Part shown: positions 39,569-49,685 of the stretch, piece by piece | Layout: each line of letters begins with the position of its first letter | Numbering within the stretch: position 1 is the stretch's first letter | Assembly (NCBI GenBank): GCA_003427395.1 | Contig: BFEA01000091.1 | Span: forward strand, 1,243,088-1,303,134 | DNA length: 60,047 bases | DNA from: Chara braunii | Lineage: Eukaryota > Streptophyta > Charophyceae > Charales > Characeae | Direction: 5' to 3' | Made by a program: the position numbers and the translations under genes | The notes under the pieces: model-generated | Database searches by the model: none | The model's input: the letters and a program-made list of their open reading frames with translations, nothing else | Told to the model about the DNA's origin: nothing

Positions 39569-40159
39569 GGGGATTTCTTTCAGAACTCAGGAGTCATTTT
39601 TTTGTTGGCATTCGCTTCTTTTTTGTTACAACAGGGGTGTGGCTCGACCTGAAGGCGAGGGTTGAGGCCGGACGCCACTGCAGTTTCCAGACGGACTCTT
39701 CGTTTGATGTATAGCCTTGGGCAGTGGGCCCGATTGAAATAAAATTCCTTGCTCTCCCCCCCCCCCCTTTCCTCCCCCTTTTTTTCTTTCCTTAATCTGC
39801 CTCATCCGTGCGCGTGTTGGGCCGCGCCCCTCTTCACGCGCCTATGCCCCCCGCCTCTTATAGCAGTACGTGCTCTACTTCTTATTCACTGNCTGCCTTG
39901 ATTTTGGTTGGGGGGTCTGCGCTACGTGGCTTCAAGGACCCTTCAGATAGCCTGCATGGGCCGTCTTAGCCCCCCCCCCCCTTTCCTCCCCTCTCCCTCC
40001 CCCCCACAAAAAACAAAACAGCAGGGCCGCCTGGCTCACCTTGTTTGCGCCGACGGCCCAGACGGCCCGGCCGTGCAAGGGCCAAAGAAGGTACCAGCAA
40101 GAAAAAAAAAAGAAAAAAAAAACTTATGCAGAAAAATAAACAGCAATTTATTTTTATAA

Positions 40160-40208
<49 letters not shown>

Positions 40209-40480
40209 TTTATAGAGTTCAACATCGGTTGGAGCCCAGTTTTCTGCGTCCAGGGTGGTAACAGCCCCTGAAGATAGAAGAGGGCTTAGGTACAGTGGCT
40301 CCATTCTATTCGTGGGGAGCTGCAGCTGCTGGAAACCGGGTCCAGCGTCCCATACATCATAATATTGTCTTCGAATACAGCAAGCTAACTGCCCTCTTCA
40401 CCCACCCAGGAGTCTGGTCCCACCTAACGTTGTTGAGTTTAGAAAACTCAACGGTGTGACGCCATTTCGACATTAATAAA
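39569..40480. other. C-runs, (ATT)n and an A-tailed 3' end; no gene
   Basis: C-runs occur at 39759-39768 and 39971-39980, and single N at 39892. (ATT)n at about 40162-40207 is followed by the minus-strand 3'-end repeat shared with 3466 (GGGGAGCTGCAGCTGCTGGA at 40314). A hairpin GTTGAGTTT/AAAACTCAAC lies at 40432-40452. Confidence 0.6.
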
Positions 40481-40483
40481 TTT

Positions 40484-40697
40484 AAAACAAGAAATTAAAG
40501 AACTGAAAAAAACGCTAGAAACAGCTTTTCTCCTTATTTTTTATAACGTAACTCGGAGAAATGAAACATGTCTGGAACAGTCGGAGTGAAAAAACAAGAA
40601 ATTAAAAAACTGAAAAAAACGCTAGAAACAGCTTTTCTCCTTATTTTTTATAACGTAACTCGGAGAAATGAAACATGTCTGGAACAGTCGGAGTGAA
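40484..40697 (+). repeat. 107-bp tandem duplication
   Basis: Two copies, starting at 40484 and 40591, differ at about one base. Such near-identity means a recent duplication or an assembly error. A single N at 40770 lies close by. Confidence 0.85.
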
Positions 40698-40881
40698 AGT
40701 CTCCGTGAAAAAGGGATACTCCCCGTGGTGAGGGGACAGGAGGTCACCATTTGTAAAATGGACAGGGACNACGTGGATGGCCAAATGCATTCATTGCCCA
40801 AAGAAGGAAACGAGTTTGATGCCAGACAGCCAACACACAGCTGTCAGAGTTCCTCCGTTTCAGGATGCAATGAGGTCTTAA

Positions 40882-41024
40882 ACCACCAGTACTTGGGCAC
40901 TGCGCGCCGCGCCGGCCGCACCTTTTTTGAAGCGGCGCGGGCTGTCAATACGATTTATCGACGGCCCGCCGGTAGCGAAATTCTCGTAGCGTTAACGCTA
41001 AGGCCTCGCCCAAGTACTGGTGGT
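40882..41024. mobile_element. 143-bp MITE at TTAA
   Basis: The termini ACCACCAGTACTTGGGC and GCCCAAGTACTGGTGGT are perfect inverted repeats bounded by TTAA at 40878-40881 and 41025-41028. The interior is very GC-rich and noncoding. The same termini flank the element split by the Penelope insertion at 44319/52192. After its right end a copy of about 37 bp (TACTGGTGGTTTAAAAAACA onward) is repeated in tandem. Confidence 0.88.
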
Positions 41025-41086
41025 TTAAAAAACAAAAAGAAGGAAAGGAGTACTGGTGGTTTAAAAAACAAAAAAAGGAAAGGCAC

Positions 41087-41341
41087 TGCCGTTGAGAAAT
41101 GTACCCTACCCTCGGTAGGGTAGTTTTCTCAATGGAAAATGGCTTCCCGCCCAAACCAAAAGGGACGACGCATACTACAAAACGGATTTCACGTCAAAGA
41201 AAAATTCTACAAAATGACTAAATCTAATAGGTTATTCTCCTGTATTTTGGTACCTTTAGATTCGCAATACATCAACGGCAGAGCTCCATCCACGATGCCA
41301 CATGTGATAGAAAGCGCAGCGTTGAGAAAACTCAACGCTGT
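41087..41341. repeat. Two related hairpins
   Basis: TTGAGAAA...TACCCTACC-CTC-GGTAGGGTA...TTTCTCAA lies at about 41089-41132. CAGCGTTGAG-AAAA-CTCAACGCTG lies at about 41317-41342. They share the GTTGAGAAA / CTCAAC theme with the hairpin at 40432. They could be arms of small foldback elements. No RNA gene is recognised. Confidence 0.55.
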
Positions 41342-41342
41342 A

Positions 41343-41650
41343 GGTGGGCACCTGAAATGCGTGTTCCACTAGCCCAACGGACTTGCTATACTACTACTTA
41401 TATGAGTATTGAGTGAAATGCTAAGATTCTACAGAGGATTCAAAATGATTCAAGAATTCACTTGTGGACAAAATAGATACTGCCTGGGTTACTCGAATGG
41501 GCCAAGCGACCAAACAGAAGCCTGCATTTCACGGGCCTGGGGCCATGGGCCCAAACTGAGCAACTTTTGCTTCAGGGTCATATCGAAATTCCTTATCAAA
41601 TTTCAAATAAAAAATAGTGAAATTTTTTTTTTTTGGGGGTAGCTTCGGCA
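41343..41650. other. No feature recognised
   Basis: AT-leaning sequence without coding domains or repeats. Confidence 0.45.
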
Positions 41651-42503
41651 GTCACGAAAACAGTTTGTAATTGCATTCGAAACTGGATTTTATTTTATTT
41701 TTTTATTATTTTTTTATTTTTTTTTTAACTGCGTTTTAGCAGTTTAGTGAGGGCCCGAGTTTCACTTGCAGTTGAAACTCAGCCATATGCAGTTCAGTCA
41801 GGGCCCTCGTTGCGGTCCGATACAGGATGCTACAGTACTTGCTGACACGAGGCAGTTAGCTGCCTGGCGTGGAATCCGCCCTGCCTGGCTGGAAGGGCGC
41901 TACAAGGACATGACAACAAGAAACAAAAAAGGAAAACGACCTGTTTCATGTTCCTCACTTCCTGGCCAGATACATTCCTCAAAGCACTGGTGATCTGAGG
42001 GCCTTCCCCTCGTTTCTTTACTTTTTTATTTCTTCTTTTTCTTTTTTCTTTTTTTGGCCTCCACCCCTGCCCCGAGCCCCCCACTTCTTCGGAGTAGGCT
42101 ACTCTCGAGACTTCGTGTTTGACTGTGAAGCGTAGTGCCTGTGAATCTCGGCTGTGGCCCTGGCCAATCTGGGGTGTGGCCGAGACATCTCGGCCGTGGC
42201 CAGTCTGGGGTGTGGCCGAGACATCTCGGCCGTGGCCCAACCATGGAGCTGTTGTTTGTTTGTTTGTTTTTTTGTTTTGTTTTTTTTTTCCAGCCGCGGA
42301 ACCGCACGGTGACCGAAAAAAAAAAAAAAAAAAAAAAAAACACCAAGAAAGAAAGAAACGGCCATGTGCCTGACTGAACTGCTAGAAAAACCCAGGCCGA
42401 GTTTCAAACTGCTAAAACGCAGTTTCAACTGCAATTGAAACTCGGGCCCTGACTAAACTGCTAAAACGCAGTTTCAAATGCAATTACAAACTGTAACCCT
42501 GAC
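41651..42503. mobile_element. 853-bp TIR element
   Basis: The left end GTCACGAAAACAGTTTGTAA and the right end (reverse complement GTCAGGGTTACAGTTTGTAA) pair. The inverted similarity continues about 110 bp inward through blocks such as GCGTTTTAGCAGTTTAG and GGGCCCGAGTTTCA, which are themselves internally repeated. The middle holds a 36-bp tandem pair (GGTGTGGCCGAGACATCTCG, 42169-42240), a poly-A run and no transposase. It is a nonautonomous DNA transposon. Confidence 0.78.
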
Positions 42504-43085
42504 TGTACCGTAGTTTTCTCTTTCTTGTTTCTTTTTTTTTGGGCCTGACTGGGCACGTGGTCCCGGGCCACTCTGGTAGCCTAGAGCAGGAGTGAAAGAA
42601 AAACGTCCAGGTCCTCAGAATTCTGCCCTATGCCCACCCGAGCCAATTACCCGGCTTACTGTGGTGCTGGAAACCCGGTGCAAGTTCCCATCCATTCATA
42701 AAATTCAGCATTCGAAATTATACCATATAACTCCGAGAAACGATAGAAGCACCCCCTACCTAGTACTATCTACTACCCAGCAGACCTGATGCAGTGCAGT
42801 CTCCTTGGACAGAACTCTGCCGAACCTGTTGGAAATCTGCCTGTCAGTGACCTTATGTCCTCAGGCTGGCGTATTGGACACAGTTCAGCTAGATTACCTG
42901 CATCATGATGCATGCAACCTACACCCTCCTCCTACCCCACTAACCCTGACTTCCTTTTTTTTTTTAAACCCTGAATTCCTAAAAGAGAACCCAAATAAAA
43001 ACCAAATGGCTATCTTTTGGGAAAGCTGGACGTATTATATTTACCAGGGAGTGCTAATCTGGTCGGACTCCCTGTATGGTTCCAA
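42504..43085. other. No gene recognised
   Basis: Mixed sequence; a T-run at 42955-42966 and CATCATGATGCATG near 42901. Short frames have no domains. Confidence 0.45.
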
Positions 43086-43087
43086 GT

Positions 43088-43136
43088 TTCTCAATGGGCA
43101 GGGACCATGTTAATCTTCTCTGTATGGCGCCAATTG
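43088..43136 (-). ncRNA. U6 snRNA-like fragment
   Basis: On the minus strand the sequence reads AATTGG..., then ATACAGAGAAGATTAACATG and GTCCCTGC. This is the conserved central part of U6 (AATTGGAACGATACAGAGAAGATTAGCATGGCCCCTGC) with a few substitutions. The ACAGAGA box that pairs with the 5' splice site is intact, but the 5' stem and 3' end are missing. It is a pseudogene. Confidence 0.8.
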
Positions 43137-43144
43137 TGAAGGCA

Positions 43145-43168
43145 ATACCTTTCTGGGCCTTTTGGCTA
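43145..43168 (+). ncRNA. U2 snRNA 5'-end fragment with A tail
   Basis: ATACCTTTCTGGGCCTTTTG then GCTAA matches the first 24 or so nucleotides of U2, with one change. It passes directly into an A-run (43166-43184). It lies head to head with the U6 fragment (8 bases apart), as expected for a chimeric retrotransposed product and not for a gene. Confidence 0.75.
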
Positions 43169-43199
43169 AAAAAAAAAAAAAAAAAGAAGAAGAAAAATA

Positions 43200-44314
43200 A
43201 ATAAATAATAAATGAAAACGGGACAGAGTAGGGGTTCCAATTCCGAAGACGGGACACACCAATGTTGAAACAGGAAAAAAATTGGAAAGAAGTTCAAAGT
43301 GCACGTTCGTGCAGAAAGTGGCAAGATGCATCCTTTCCTATAAATAGCAACGGATGCATCTCGACTCTTTCTGAGGAAGATGCGCTCATGCTTTTTACGT
43401 TTTGACACGGGTGTGGAGAGACCCTAGTCACGCCTACTCTAGTGAGCAAGCAAAGCAGACGAGCCAGACCGAACATACACAATAAGGGCATGCTCACACG
43501 CCGGCTTTCGTGCATCTATCTGACACGATTCCAGCTTGACCTGGATGTATCTGACCGCAATTCCGTCCACAGCTCATCCAGAAAGTCCTAGTGTGTGCAT
43601 CCTCTGACAGGCTCCATTGCCAGGCGGGGACGGACGTGTTCTTTTTTTTTTCTTTTTTTTTTTTCAAACGGACGTGTTCTTGCCAGTGTCAGACCATAGT
43701 ATTCATGTGAAGGACATGACGTTCGAACCACCCTGTGCGTCTATACCTTATATGTCATTGAGCAAGCTGCCTATTCCGTAAGGATGGTCTACAGGGGTCT
43801 ACAGGACTGAGGACCTTGTCCCCACCATTAATAAACCTACTGTAAAGAATGTGAATATATCTGGTCTAGTATTTTGTATCCAGATAGGAGTGTGGAAGGC
43901 CCTGAGGGCATACTGGGCTTGATGCAGTCCTGCCCAAATGTGCAAAAGGGAAAAACTGTCAAGTGCCCCCCCCCCAAAAAAGGGGCAAGCGCGTTTATGT
44001 CACAAAGGAGTTTCCAATGGGCAAAAAAGACGCGAACGTCGAATGGGCAAAAATAACGGCCACTAAACTCGGAAGGGTGATGAAAGTACTGCGCACCGTG
44101 TTCCAGGCTGGGCATCATAAACACAGGCGTCGGCTGCGGTGTCAGACGGGACAGGAATTTCAAAACATATAGAAAAGGCCCAACAACGGCGCGTGGTTCT
44201 TTCATTGCCTTTTCTTAGAGTTCACCGGCCGTTCCTTTTGCCCGTTTGTGCTTTTTTTCGCCTTTAGGGTTTCAAATTGTGTCACTGCTGCCCTTGTTTC
44301 AAAAACAAGAAAAT
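43200..44314. other. No gene; possible MITE ends
   Basis: GGGTGTGGAGAGACCCTAG near 43407 and GGGACACACCAATGTTG near 43252 look like degenerate ends of the GGGCCTCGCCACACC group. Runs of T (43641-43664) and C/A (43966-43981) occur. No domain is recognised in the short frames. Confidence 0.4.
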
Positions 44315-44318
44315 TTAA

Positions 44319-44460
44319 ACCACCAGTACTTGGCCCACGCCGCGCCTTTAGGGCTTCAAGGTACCGGACCACAATGGCTAGAAACGCCAGCCAAAAAAAA
44401 TTGAAATGGTACCCTGGCGCTTCGGCAGGCTCAGCATCGATAGCTGGGCCAAGTACTGGT
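44319..44460. mobile_element. TTAA MITE, left part (split by the Penelope element)
   Basis: It starts ACCACCAGTACTTGGCCC after TTAA (44315-44318) and ends GGGCCAAGTACTGGT at 44460. The missing last bases GGT and the second TTAA are found at 52190-52196. Rejoined, the MITE is 145 bp, matching the 143-bp relative at 40882. Its right terminal repeat was the insertion target of the Penelope element. Confidence 0.88.
44450..44460 (+). repeat. Left target-site duplication of the Penelope element
   Basis: CAAGTACTGGT is present here and again at 52179-52189, on the two sides of the 7.7-kb insertion. The first C is shared by chance or is part of the duplication (10 or 11 bp). Confidence 0.85.
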
Positions 44461-46820
44461 GAGGGAGATGCCTGGGATTTTATTGGCTGCGTGGTGAAAG
44501 TTTTCAGCGATCCCGGAAGGATTGCATGTGTAGCAACACACAAGAATCAGAGTGAATGTGAATGTGAAAAAGACTGTCCGGCAAACAGCCTCTGCATGAG
44601 GATAGCATTCGAAACCAAAAACCCAATACTCATCAATGCATATCACGCACGCAAGTGGAGCAAACACACTAATGCACCAAACATACGATCACTTCGAGCA
44701 AAAGAAATTATCCAATAATGTGCAGAACTCGATAATCCCAAGAGCACCAATCATTTTCAAATCGAAAGTTGGATATGGCGAAATACCATTCCCGCATATA
44801 TGTAAAAACCCAATCGAAAGCCGAAAGGTAGCTCCGCGAGTACCCTCTGCTCTTTCTCCTCATTCCACAATCTGGCGGCCACTCCCCTACCGGTTTCAAC
44901 GACCCCGCGAGTAGTCTCATCAGGAGGATTACTCAGCTTAAAGCATCAGCAATCAGCTCGATGAAGGAGGCCATTCTCATTGCCTTGCCTCCTATATATA
45001 CTAACCAACACCTAGTCTCCACCAAACCGATCGTCCTAATCGCAAGCCTCGCCCATGAAGATTCCTTGAAACCTCCATTGAGAAATCCAACCGATCACCT
45101 CTGTACTTGGATAGCCCCAGCGCAGACTGAGAATTTCAAAACGTTATCTCGCTGATCGACCAAAAGATGAAGAAAAAGAACCTGCACATAGCCCAAAAAC
45201 ACATCAAAGACCAGACAATACACACAGAGAGGAAAAAACCACAAACAGCAAGTCGATGACGATACAGCCTCTCGGAAGACGGTGCTTCTTTAACGCTGTA
45301 GATCGGCCTTCGCGGCTACGTCCCCTGGAGCTGGTCAAGGTCATGAAAGCAATGGCGCGCGTCTCTGTCAGCCATAATCACACCGGCGTACAGACTGCTG
45401 CTGCCTGCGTGATGATATAAGTCACTCGCAAACGTGGGGACTATATCCCCCAGACGAACATTGCCAGATTCCAGTCTACATGATTTTTCCTCGTATTCGA
45501 GCCGACAACAAAAAATCTCAGACGTCGGTCTTGTCTTTCACAGTGTACAGGATTTTTCCTCATATTCGAGCCGGCAACAAAAAATCGCGGTAATCATTTC
45601 GTTTCTGCATCGCGCTCGTAGTTTTACTACTGTGCCCGGTCTGGAATTCGCGTTTCTTTTGACACTCAAGCATGAATTGAGCCTCAGAGTCTATCCTGAT
45701 GCATATTTCGATACCGCCTTCTTGAATTTCTCTCGCAAGTTTGCAGGCTATTGGAGTTGTTGGAGAAGAGTGCTGACTAACTGGTCCTGATTTTTCCAGA
45801 AGAATGGAGTCGTCGACAAATGATACGATGGAGGCCCGACAAGTAGGGTCTGGATGAAGTAAGCGGAGGTAGGCAAGGGGACCCTTTGCTTCTGCCTCGA
45901 CTGTCTCGTTTTTGGCCTTTCGAAGGCGAGCGACTTGGTTCGCACCTTTTGCCGAATACTTTCAATAGGTATATTTGCCCCTTTTGTTGAGGTTTGGCCG
46001 ACGAGGATTGCTTGCTAGGTTGCAACAAGTGGTAGAGAACAAAAAAGAGTAATTCATTTTTTCAGTTCCGAGAGCTACGTATGAAGGTTAGCGGCTGGAG
46101 TGAAAGGTTTGAACTTGCGTCTTAGAGGCGTTAACCTTTTGTGAACCTTTCGTGTGATTTTTATTATTATTATTATTTTTTTTGTGTGATTTTTCTGCTA
46201 GACGCTACGATATTTTCTACACGTGCGGCCTACCTCGTCTGTCAGTTTTTTACAGTTCTTTTCAGCCCCTCTTTTAGTCCTTCCTTTTAGTTGAAGCTGA
46301 GACAGTGTTCTCCTAAATGGTGACGAGTTTGTAGCTGGACAGTGGTGGTTGGTAGATTCAGTTGATTTCCATTTAGTTAGCTTTCTAGACTATAGGACCT
46401 GGTACGATTAGATACTTTCGAAGGTACTGGACGGACGGAACAAATAGAATGGTTTGACTGATCATACGAAGTAGAATGCTCGACTGACCACAGGACATAG
46501 ACTATTATAATACGCAAGATGAACAGTCTCATTGCACTTCGCAACGATGACCAAGACCCCTGAAGAAGGCTGGAATTGCGGGCCAGCTGAAACCTGTCAG
46601 GTCCATGCCGCAGCGCTTTTTTGTAATCTTTTCAATGTCGCGTCCGGGATTTTTCAAATTGCGTTCCTTGCTCCTCTTCTTTTTCTTTCTCCCTCTCTCT
46701 CTCCTCTCCTTGTCTATCTCTCTCTTCTCTCTCTCAGTTGGTGCTAACTGTCTCTGGTTTGGGTTGCCGATTGCTGATGGTTGATGGTACTGTTACTTTG
46801 AAGTAGCTTGCAACAACTAC
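44461..46820 (+). repeat. Left pseudo-LTR of the Penelope element
   Basis: The segment 44461-44555 matches 50799-50890, and 45516-46820 matches 50893-52178, both in direct orientation. The shared start lies in the last codons of ORF2, as expected if this is a 5'-truncated copy joined head to tail. About 960 bp (44556-45515) are present only here and contain a roughly 62-bp tandem duplication (GATTTTTCCTC(G/A)TATTCGAG at 45482 and 45550). Either this is an insertion, or the right copy lost it. Confidence 0.85.
46555..46603 (+). ncRNA. Hammerhead-ribozyme-like motif, left pLTR
   Basis: GACCC, then the core CTGAAGA (46560-46566), stem II arms AGGCTGG / CCAGCT with one bulged G, the core GAAA (46589-46592), a very short stem III (ACCTGT), cleavage triplet GTC and then AGGTC. 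Stem I is GACC/GGTC with one C-A mismatch next to the core. Type I hammerheads with a tiny stem III are known in Penelope-like elements. Self-cleavage of this copy is not shown. Confidence 0.55.
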
Positions 46821-46900
46821 CTTAATTCACGGAGTAACCACCGTAGGGGTTATACTACGTGTATAGGTGGCTTCGGCTGGTCTTTCCTATCATCATCACC

Positions 46901-48089
46901 ATGGCGTCGAATACCCCCAATACCACTGTCGTTAGGACATGCTATAACTGTGGGGACCCGGGTCACTTTGCCCGTTGGTGTCCCCACCCACGACCTGCTA
47001 ATCCTCAGACGGCGATAGTTCCTGTACACAATCCCTTACTAACTTTTCCAGCTAGTTCATCTGCGGCGGCATCGATTGCCTAGACTATTCAGAATATGTC
47101 GATAGTAGGACAATACACGAAGGGCTACGGGTGGCACCAGACCAAGCAGCGACTGGAGTACCTGGAACAAGCCGTCATCAAAATGAAGATCAGGCACGAC
47201 GCGGAGGTGGAGAAAGAGAAGAAGAGATTGGCGAAAGAAGAGAATGCGAAGAAAGAGAAGGAAGAGGAGGCGAAGAGAGAACCGGAGAGGAAGAACCAGG
47301 CGGAATTCCGGAAATAACTTAAGAACTTGGTACAACAGCAACTTGCGGGTGTTGTCGGATTGGTACAGGGTAAGAATGGAGGTACTAAGGCGGAATATGA
47401 AGTCGAGATTTTGAAAAAGGAGATAGAAAGATTAAAAAATACACGGAGCGACGTGTCCATAAACACGAATAAAGCTAGCCTGCAGGAGAATAACGACGGG
47501 TTGATTGCGAAGATGATGACAGAACAGGAAAGAAGAGGATTCAACTTGAGGAAGTGATATCGACGAAGCAACGGTTGAAGCAAATCGAGAAGGAGATGAG
47601 AGAAGTAAAGATGGTGAGAGATGAGGTCAGAGCGGAGGCAGAGAGATGGCAGCAGGAGGCCTTAAGGCCTGGAAACAAGCGCGGATGCATTTCATTGAGA
47701 TCTCCGGCTTCTAAGGCTTCCGCACGGCCGCCAACAAGTACCCTGGGAAAATCCTCGATGATTATCGACTACAAAAACATGGTGGAGATGCATCGAATGG
47801 AGGTGGAAACAACGAAAGAAATGAGGCACGTGAAGTCAATGCAAGAAGAGAGGCGGAGCAAAAACTGGAAAGGATGAAGGAAAAGATGTTGATGATGGAG
47901 AAAGCTCGTGAGACACCACGGTCAAACTTGCGGATTCGTATGGAGGAAGCGATTGAGGACAAAAGCAACGAGCACAACATACCAATGACAAGCAGATCCA
48001 AAGCAGCGGACAAGGAGGCATTTATCCGTGATAATCGCAGAATGTTGAAGCAACTCACGAAGGACGGACTAACGGCGATCAGTGAATAG
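46901..48089 (+). pseudogene. Penelope ORF1: CCHC zinc knuckle and coiled coil
   Basis: From the ATG at 46901, residues about 12-25 form a CCHC knuckle, CYNCGDPGHFARWC (C-x2-C-x4-H-x4-C), the RNA-binding motif usual in Gag. The rest is highly charged and heptad-like: RLEYLEQAVIKMKIRHDAEV, EKEKKRLAKEENAKKEKEEE, YEVEILKKEIERLKN, QRLKQIEKEMREVK. In-frame TAG at 47081, TAA near 47315 and TGA near 47555 break it; after that the frame shifts. The first two stops fit CAG/CAA to TAG/TAA changes. It would bind element RNA and multimerise (inference). Classical Penelope elements have a single ORF, so a Gag-like ORF1 is notable. Confidence 0.72.
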
Positions 48090-48258
48090 GAAGGAGTGAA
48101 CTCAGTGAAGTATGCAGAGGTCAACAAACGGTGGAAGACATTATTGCGCATCGAGTTGCAGCGGTTTTTCCAGAAACCAAGAAGATTGTCGTTGACGTCT
48201 TTGAAGATTCGGCAGACGCCGGGGGAGTCTCGTCCACTTCTTAGGGTCTCTCTCGGGC

Positions 48259-49425
48259 GTGGCGTGTTACTGGAATCTTGCCCGTTCTTTATGTAAGTTA
48301 TGGATTGACGTTTCATTATTACGGAATAGATTGTTGAATACACTATTACATGTGGTAATAATCTATCTTATTATGAATGGTTGTATTCCGTGGGCTGATA
48401 AGTTTGCCAGTAGTATTTGTGAGACCTGGAAGCGAAAGGGGGTTGATGATGATGACGTATCAGTATTATACGCTTTAATATCTTCATGGCATAAACACGT
48501 GCATATTGGTAGTACTACACGTAGCCTGTCCACACGATGGAATGAGCATGTCTATAGGACAACTGGTGATAGGCTGGTCAATGGTGGAACTCGCAATGAA
48601 CGACCCTATAGTTGGCTACGACGCACCGGTTTTGAAGGGTATGTGGCAATTCGTATACGTTGCTGTACGCATGAAGATTTGATTGTTGTTGAGAAGTGCT
48701 GCATTATAATTTTTGGTCCGGCATTGAACACTCGTGATAAACCCAAGCGTTGTAGAAGAAGACAGGCAGGTCATAGGGAACGTTTGAGGAAGAATAGAAG
48801 ATTTGAGAAAGTTAATCGAAACGATTTTGTGGCCGCTAATAAGAAACGGGTCCTCACACTATTAGAATTTCACTTGTCCATAGGAATTGTATCATGTAGT
48901 CTATTAAAGATTTCAGACTACTGCCGAGATAATGATATTTCAACAGTAACCATTGTCTGTCGTGGTGGTGCTATCCTATTGGACACTTGGAAGGTCGGGA
49001 AACATTGTTATGGTGGTTCGATCGTCTCTTGCATTTTTGGGAATGGTCTGCTACGTTCGTCGAAGGAGTGGCTTACAGATAATGTGGTAATTACGTTTTC
49101 CGCAATCAATCCCTTCTACTGAAGATATTTGGCCTTTAAGGCACCTTTATCGAAGTTGCTAAGTGATCCTCTAAGTAGGCGGACTCTTACCACATGGGAT
49201 CTGGACTCCTTCATTAGTGTTTTCTCGGCCATCCGTTCCTTCTCGGAGAACTGGACGCACAACCGTCTTCGTCTTATTTTATCTAAGTGTATCTCTGCTC
49301 GTTTTCATATTCCAATAAGGAAAAGGTTGGAGGTGAAGATGTCCTATGATGAACTGTTTTGTAAGTTCGACATTCGGAGTATATGTTCGCAACTTATTTT
49401 GCAGTTGGATATTAAAGATTCCTGA
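48259..49425 (+). pseudogene. Penelope ORF2 N-terminal part: GIY-YIG endonuclease and linker
   Basis: The 287-codon frame starts within the ORF2 region; the true start is uncertain. The GIY-YIG fold is seen as VLYALISSWHKH (GIY strand, about 69-80), VHIGSTTRSLSTRWNEHV with the YIG Tyr replaced by His (about 81-98, Arg93 catalytic) and LIVVEKCCIIIFGPALN with Glu145 as the metal-binding residue. A basic stretch KRCRRRQAGHRERLRKNRR follows. After a TGA at 49120 the same frame continues to 49425 as a linker. The nuclease would nick the target to prime reverse transcription. The Tyr to His change may be natural or decay. Confidence 0.85.
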
Positions 49426-49685
49426 AAGCGGATGTTGAGCCGCAGGCTGCGCATGGTGTGGTGCTGGAACAAGACAGTTGGTGACTATTTACACAATTTT
49501 TGATCTTTTTCGAGGTCGAATGAGTACAAGTGTTCCTGTCGCATGGTAGACTCCTTTTTTCCTCAAGTTGATGGACACATCTCATTCAGGATTAGCTGTT
49601 TGGACTCCTTTCCGCCGTGGATGAGAAACTCGAAGAACATTATCCGCCCAGCGCTAGATAACCCCTGTAGCATACTAAGAAGACA

